A stretch of DNA of 7,803 bases from positions 1 to 7,803 of the forward strand of contig DATJJB010000283.1 in NCBI GenBank assembly GCA_035492655.1, read 5' to 3'. Under the pieces are notes generated by a model. It did no database searches and had not been told where the DNA came from. It worked only from the letters and a program-made list of their open reading frames with translations. Source of the stretch: Kutzneria sp035492655. Lineage in GTDB: Bacteria; Actinomycetota; Actinomycetes; Mycobacteriales; Pseudonocardiaceae. The stretch's first letter is position 1. Each line of letters starts with the position of its first letter. The translations under genes were made by a program, and so were the position numbers. Below, piece after piece: positions 5,445 through 7,803 of this stretch.

Positions 5445-6119
5445 GTGAGCGTGGTACTGCTGGCCGAGGACGACCCGGCGATCGCCGATCCGCTGTCGCG
5501 TGCCCTGCATCGCGAGGGTTACGCCGTGCACGTCGTCGGGGACGGTCCGGCCGCGCTGGACGCGGCCACCGCCGGCGGCGTGGACCTGCTCGTGCTGGAC
5601 CTGGGACTGCCGGGCATGGACGGGCTGGAGGTGTGCCGGCGGCTGCGTCAGGGCGGGCGCAGTGTGCCCGTGCTGATGCTGACCGCCCGGGCCGACGAGG
5701 TCGACTTCGTCGTCGGGCTGGACGCCGGCGCCGACGACTACGTGGCCAAGCCGTTTCGGCTGGCCGAGCTGCTGGCCCGGATCCGGGCCCTGCTGCGCCG
5801 CCGGGCCCCCGGCACCGTCGAGGTCAACGGCGTGCGGATGGACCTCGCCGCCCGCCGCGTCACCGTCGACGGACGGGAGCTGCAACTGGCCAACAAGGAG
5901 TTCGAGCTGCTCCGGGTGCTCATGCAGCACGCCGGCCAGGTCGTGACCAGGGAGGACATCCTGTCCGACGTGTGGAGCGGCCCCGAGCTGAAGAGCAGCA
6001 AGACCCTCGACATGCACATGTCGTGGCTGCGCCGGAAGCTCGGCGACGGCTCGCCCAAGGCCGCCGAGCGCCGCATCGCCACCGTGCGCGGGGTCGGGTT
6101 CCGCTTCAACTCAGAGTGA
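5445..6119 (+). CDS. OmpR/PhoB-family response regulator
   Basis: This is a 224-residue protein. GTG 5445 is chosen because the receiver domain begins immediately with SVVLLAEDD; an in-frame upstream ATG at 5415 would only add ten non-conserved residues. Receiver domain, residues 1-~115: acidic pair D9/D10 (with E8), phospho-acceptor D52 in LLVLDLGLPGMDG, T80 and K102 in the AKPF motif. Winged-helix DNA-binding domain, residues ~124-222: LANKEFELLRVLMQHAGQVVTRE, the recognition-helix region SSKTLDMHMSWLRRKLG, and the wing RGVGFRFN. It is the cytoplasmic output half of the pair with the kinase that starts 4 bases after its stop. All key residues are intact. Target genes are unknown; autoregulation and control of the adjacent divergent hisN or the convergent GtrA gene are possible but unsupported. 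Confidence 0.95.
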   Translation: MSVVLLAEDDPAIADPLSRALHREGYAVHVVGDGPAALDAATAGGVDLLVLDLGLPGMDGLEVCRRLRQGGRSVPVLMLTARADEVDFVVGLDAGADDYVAKPFRLAELLARIRALLRRRAPGTVEVNGVRMDLAARRVTVDGRELQLANKEFELLRVLMQHAGQVVTREDILSDVWSGPELKSSKTLDMHMSWLRRKLGDGSPKAAERRIATVRGVGFRFNSE

Positions 6120-6123
6120 CCGG

Positions 6124-7404
6124 ATGCGCAAGAAGATCCTGCAGGCGATCCTGCTCGCGGTCGCCGTCACCGGGCTCGCGCTCGGCGGGCCGCTGGTCTA
6201 CACGACAGTGCTGCTCGTCGAGGGCAACGCGCGCGCCCAGCTGCAGGAGAACGCCGCCCGCGTCGGCGACCTGCTCGACGAGCAGTACGCCAAGACCCAG
6301 TCGTTCGACCTCAACGCCATCGCGCCGGCCGTGGCCAAGGACGCCTTCGTCAAGCTGACCGGCCCCGACGGCAAGATCAGCACGCTGCGCAACCCCATCG
6401 CGGGCGGCAAGATCACGGCGACCTCCAGCATCGTGCCGCAGGGCACCGTCGAGCTGGACATCTCCGACAGCAGCATGCGCAGCACCCAGCTCAGCGAGGG
6501 TGGGCTGGTGATGCTGCTGCTCGTGTTGTCGGTCAGCATCGGCACCGTTGTCGCCACCCTCACCGCTCGGCGGCTGGCTGAGCCCCTCCAGCACGTCGCC
6601 GAGCGCGCCACCCGCCTCGGCTCAGGCGACTTCCGGCCCGACGCTCGGCGTCATGGCGTGCAGGAGCTCGACGCCCTGGCCGAGGCCCTCGACACCTCCG
6701 CCGCCGCGCTGGCCCAGCTCGTCACGCGGGAACGTGAACTGGTCGGCGACGTCTCCCACCAGCTGCGCAGCCGGCTCACCGCCCTCCAGCTGCGGCTCGA
6801 GGCGCTGGCCATGCACCCCGAGCAGGAGACCGCCGCCGAGGCCGGGGCCGCGCTTGAGCAGGCCGACCGGCTGGCCGAGGTCCTAGATGAGCTCCTCGCC
6901 GCTGCGCGGGCCGCCCGGGCCCTGTCGGCTGAGCCGCTGGACCTCGCCATGGAGTTGCCGACCGTCGTCGAGGAGTGGCGTCAGCGCCTTCGAGCTGACG
7001 GCCGGATGCTGCGGATGAAGGTGCCCGACTCCCTCGTTGTCCGGGCCACACCCGCCCGGCTGCGGGAGGCCATCGGCGTGCTGCTCGACAACGCCCTGCA
7101 GCACGGCGGCGGCACCGTCACCCTCACCGCTCGCACCGGCGATGGCACTGCTGTCATCGAGGTCACCGACAACGGCACCGGTGTGCCCGACGAGCTGGCC
7201 AGCCACATCTTCGAACGCGGCGTCTCCGGCCACGGCTCGACCGGCGTCGGCCTCGCCCTGGCCCGCGCCCTCGTCGACGCCGACGGCGGCCGCATGCAAC
7301 TGGCCACCGCCCGCCCGGCCACCTTCGTGATCTTCCTACCCGTGCCCAAACCGGACGACGTCCTCGCCGGCGTCGGCTGGCGCGCCGAGCCGGGCCCGCG
7401 CTGA
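6124..7404 (+). CDS. Membrane sensor histidine kinase, partner of the preceding regulator
   Basis: This is a 426-residue protein starting at ATG 6124, 4 bases after the regulator stop, so the two are co-transcribed and probably translationally coupled. TM1 is ~residues 5-32. An extracytoplasmic sensor of about 90 residues follows (~33-125), then TM2 at ~127-147. A HAMP linker at ~148-200 contains RRLAEPLQHVAERATRLGSGDF. The H-box reads V210-S-H212-Q-L-R-S-R-L, with H212 as predicted phospho-acceptor; Arg replaces the usual Pro of the H-box. The HATPase_c domain has the N-box LLDNALQHG (N323), the G1 box DNGTGVP (349-355) and the G2 region GHGSTGVGLALAR (369-381). It ends with a short tail after FLPVPKP. 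The sensor domain has no recognisable ligand family. The gene ends 8 bases from the convergent GtrA gene, leaving no space for a separate terminator. Confidence 0.94.
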   Translation: MRKKILQAILLAVAVTGLALGGPLVYTTVLLVEGNARAQLQENAARVGDLLDEQYAKTQSFDLNAIAPAVAKDAFVKLTGPDGKISTLRNPIAGGKITATSSIVPQGTVELDISDSSMRSTQLSEGGLVMLLLVLSVSIGTVVATLTARRLAEPLQHVAERATRLGSGDFRPDARRHGVQELDALAEALDTSAAALAQLVTRERELVGDVSHQLRSRLTALQLRLEALAMHPEQETAAEAGAALEQADRLAEVLDELLAAARAARALSAEPLDLAMELPTVVEEWRQRLRADGRMLRMKVPDSLVVRATPARLREAIGVLLDNALQHGGGTVTLTARTGDGTAVIEVTDNGTGVPDELASHIFERGVSGHGSTGVGLALARALVDADGGRMQLATARPATFVIFLPVPKPDDVLAGVGWRAEPGPR

Positions 7405-7412
7405 CCGAGCCG

Positions 7413-7803
7413 TCAGTCCTTGACCAGGCGGGGGCGGGCGTTGGCGTCGGGGAAGACGAACTTCTTGAAGGCCCACCAGCGGAAGGCCATGGCCAGCAGG
7501 GTGCCGACGATCTGGGCGCTGACGAAGTCGGCGACCTGGACACCGAAGGGGGTGAGGTGGTTGTGATCGAGCAGCAGCACGTAGCGGGAGACCCACAGGG
7601 GCACGGAGTTGAGGGCCACACCGACGCCGCTGACCAGGAAGAACAGGGCGGCTTCGTGTGGGCGCTCGCGGCCGCCGCGGGTGCGGAAGGACCACTCGCG
7701 GTTGAGGACGTAGGACACGATCGTCGCCACGAGCACGGCGAGGACCTTCGCCGTGAGCGGCTTCGTGTCGAGCACGGTCGACTTGAGGGTGAGGAAGACG
7801 GCG
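7413..7803 (-). CDS. GtrA-like integral membrane protein, N-terminus outside window
   Basis: The minus-strand frame ends in TGA at 7413-7415 and stays open to the window edge, giving 129 residues. A GTG at 7775 could serve as start, but the codons before it (AVFLTLKST) continue a typical GtrA sequence, so the true start is probably beyond the window. Visible segments are a TM with KVLAVLVATIVSYVLNREWSF, whose NREWSF turn is the family hallmark, a TM with LFFLVSGVGVALNSVPLWV, and a last TM with ADFVSAQIVGTLLAMAFRWWAF followed by KKFVF. GtrA proteins have four TMs; the first is missing here. They are thought to move or flip lipid-linked sugars, such as undecaprenyl- or decaprenyl-phosphate glycosides, for cell-envelope glycosylation. 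No glycosyltransferase is visible nearby. Confidence 0.88.
   Translation of the reverse strand, partial: AVFLTLKSTVLDTKPLTAKVLAVLVATIVSYVLNREWSFRTRGGRERPHEAALFFLVSGVGVALNSVPLWVSRYVLLLDHNHLTPFGVQVADFVSAQIVGTLLAMAFRWWAFKKFVFPDANARPRLVKD

Noticed and set aside
5412..6017. Upstream extension of the hisN frame through the regulator gene
   Set aside because: The extra residues are antisense to receiver and DNA-binding domain codons and do not resemble HisN; the protein is full length from 5411.

Overview
The window is high-GC DNA with dense genes, frequent GTG starts, GGAGG-type ribosome binding sites and stop/start overlaps. Its protein families (YbaB/EbfC next to a WXG100-like protein, a TNT toxin, an IMPase-type HisN, a GtrA protein) point to an actinomycete, most likely Pseudonocardiales-like. 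The genus is not determinable from the sequence alone.

Layout: (1) 1-614, minus: the 5' part of a secreted serine hydrolase of the beta-lactamase/DD-peptidase superfamily, cut by the window edge. (2) 707-1144, minus: a MaoC-like hot-dog dehydratase. (3) 1231-4545, plus: a tightly packed four-gene cassette of YbaB/EbfC-family protein, WXG100-like protein, a 722-residue protein with a CpnT-like N-terminus and a C-terminal TNT (NAD+ glycohydrolase) toxin domain, and a small acidic protein that is probably its immunity factor. (4) 4546-4628: a convergent gap with a strong hairpin and a partly duplicated repeat. (5) 4629-5411, minus: hisN-type histidinol-phosphatase. (6) 5445-7404, plus: an OmpR-family response regulator and its sensor kinase, 4 bases apart. 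(7) 7413-7803, minus: a GtrA-like membrane protein whose N-terminus lies outside the window.

The most interesting part is the cassette at 1231-4545. Its order (small WXG-like partner, toxin, immunity gene) resembles esxF-esxE-cpnT-ift of Mycobacterium tuberculosis, but the Esx pair is replaced by a YbaB-fold protein plus one WXG-like protein. This suggests a type VII secretion (T7SS)-dependent NAD+-hydrolysing toxin with a YbaB/EspL-like accessory factor. No T7SS machinery gene lies in the window, so the export apparatus would be encoded elsewhere.

The hisN and response-regulator genes are divergent with only 33 bases between their start codons. Neither has a convincing Shine-Dalgarno, and both have a -10-like hexamer 7 bases before a GTG, so both may give leaderless mRNAs. 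No gene-free stretch reaches 300 bases, and no tRNA, rRNA, CRISPR array, IS element or attachment site is visible.
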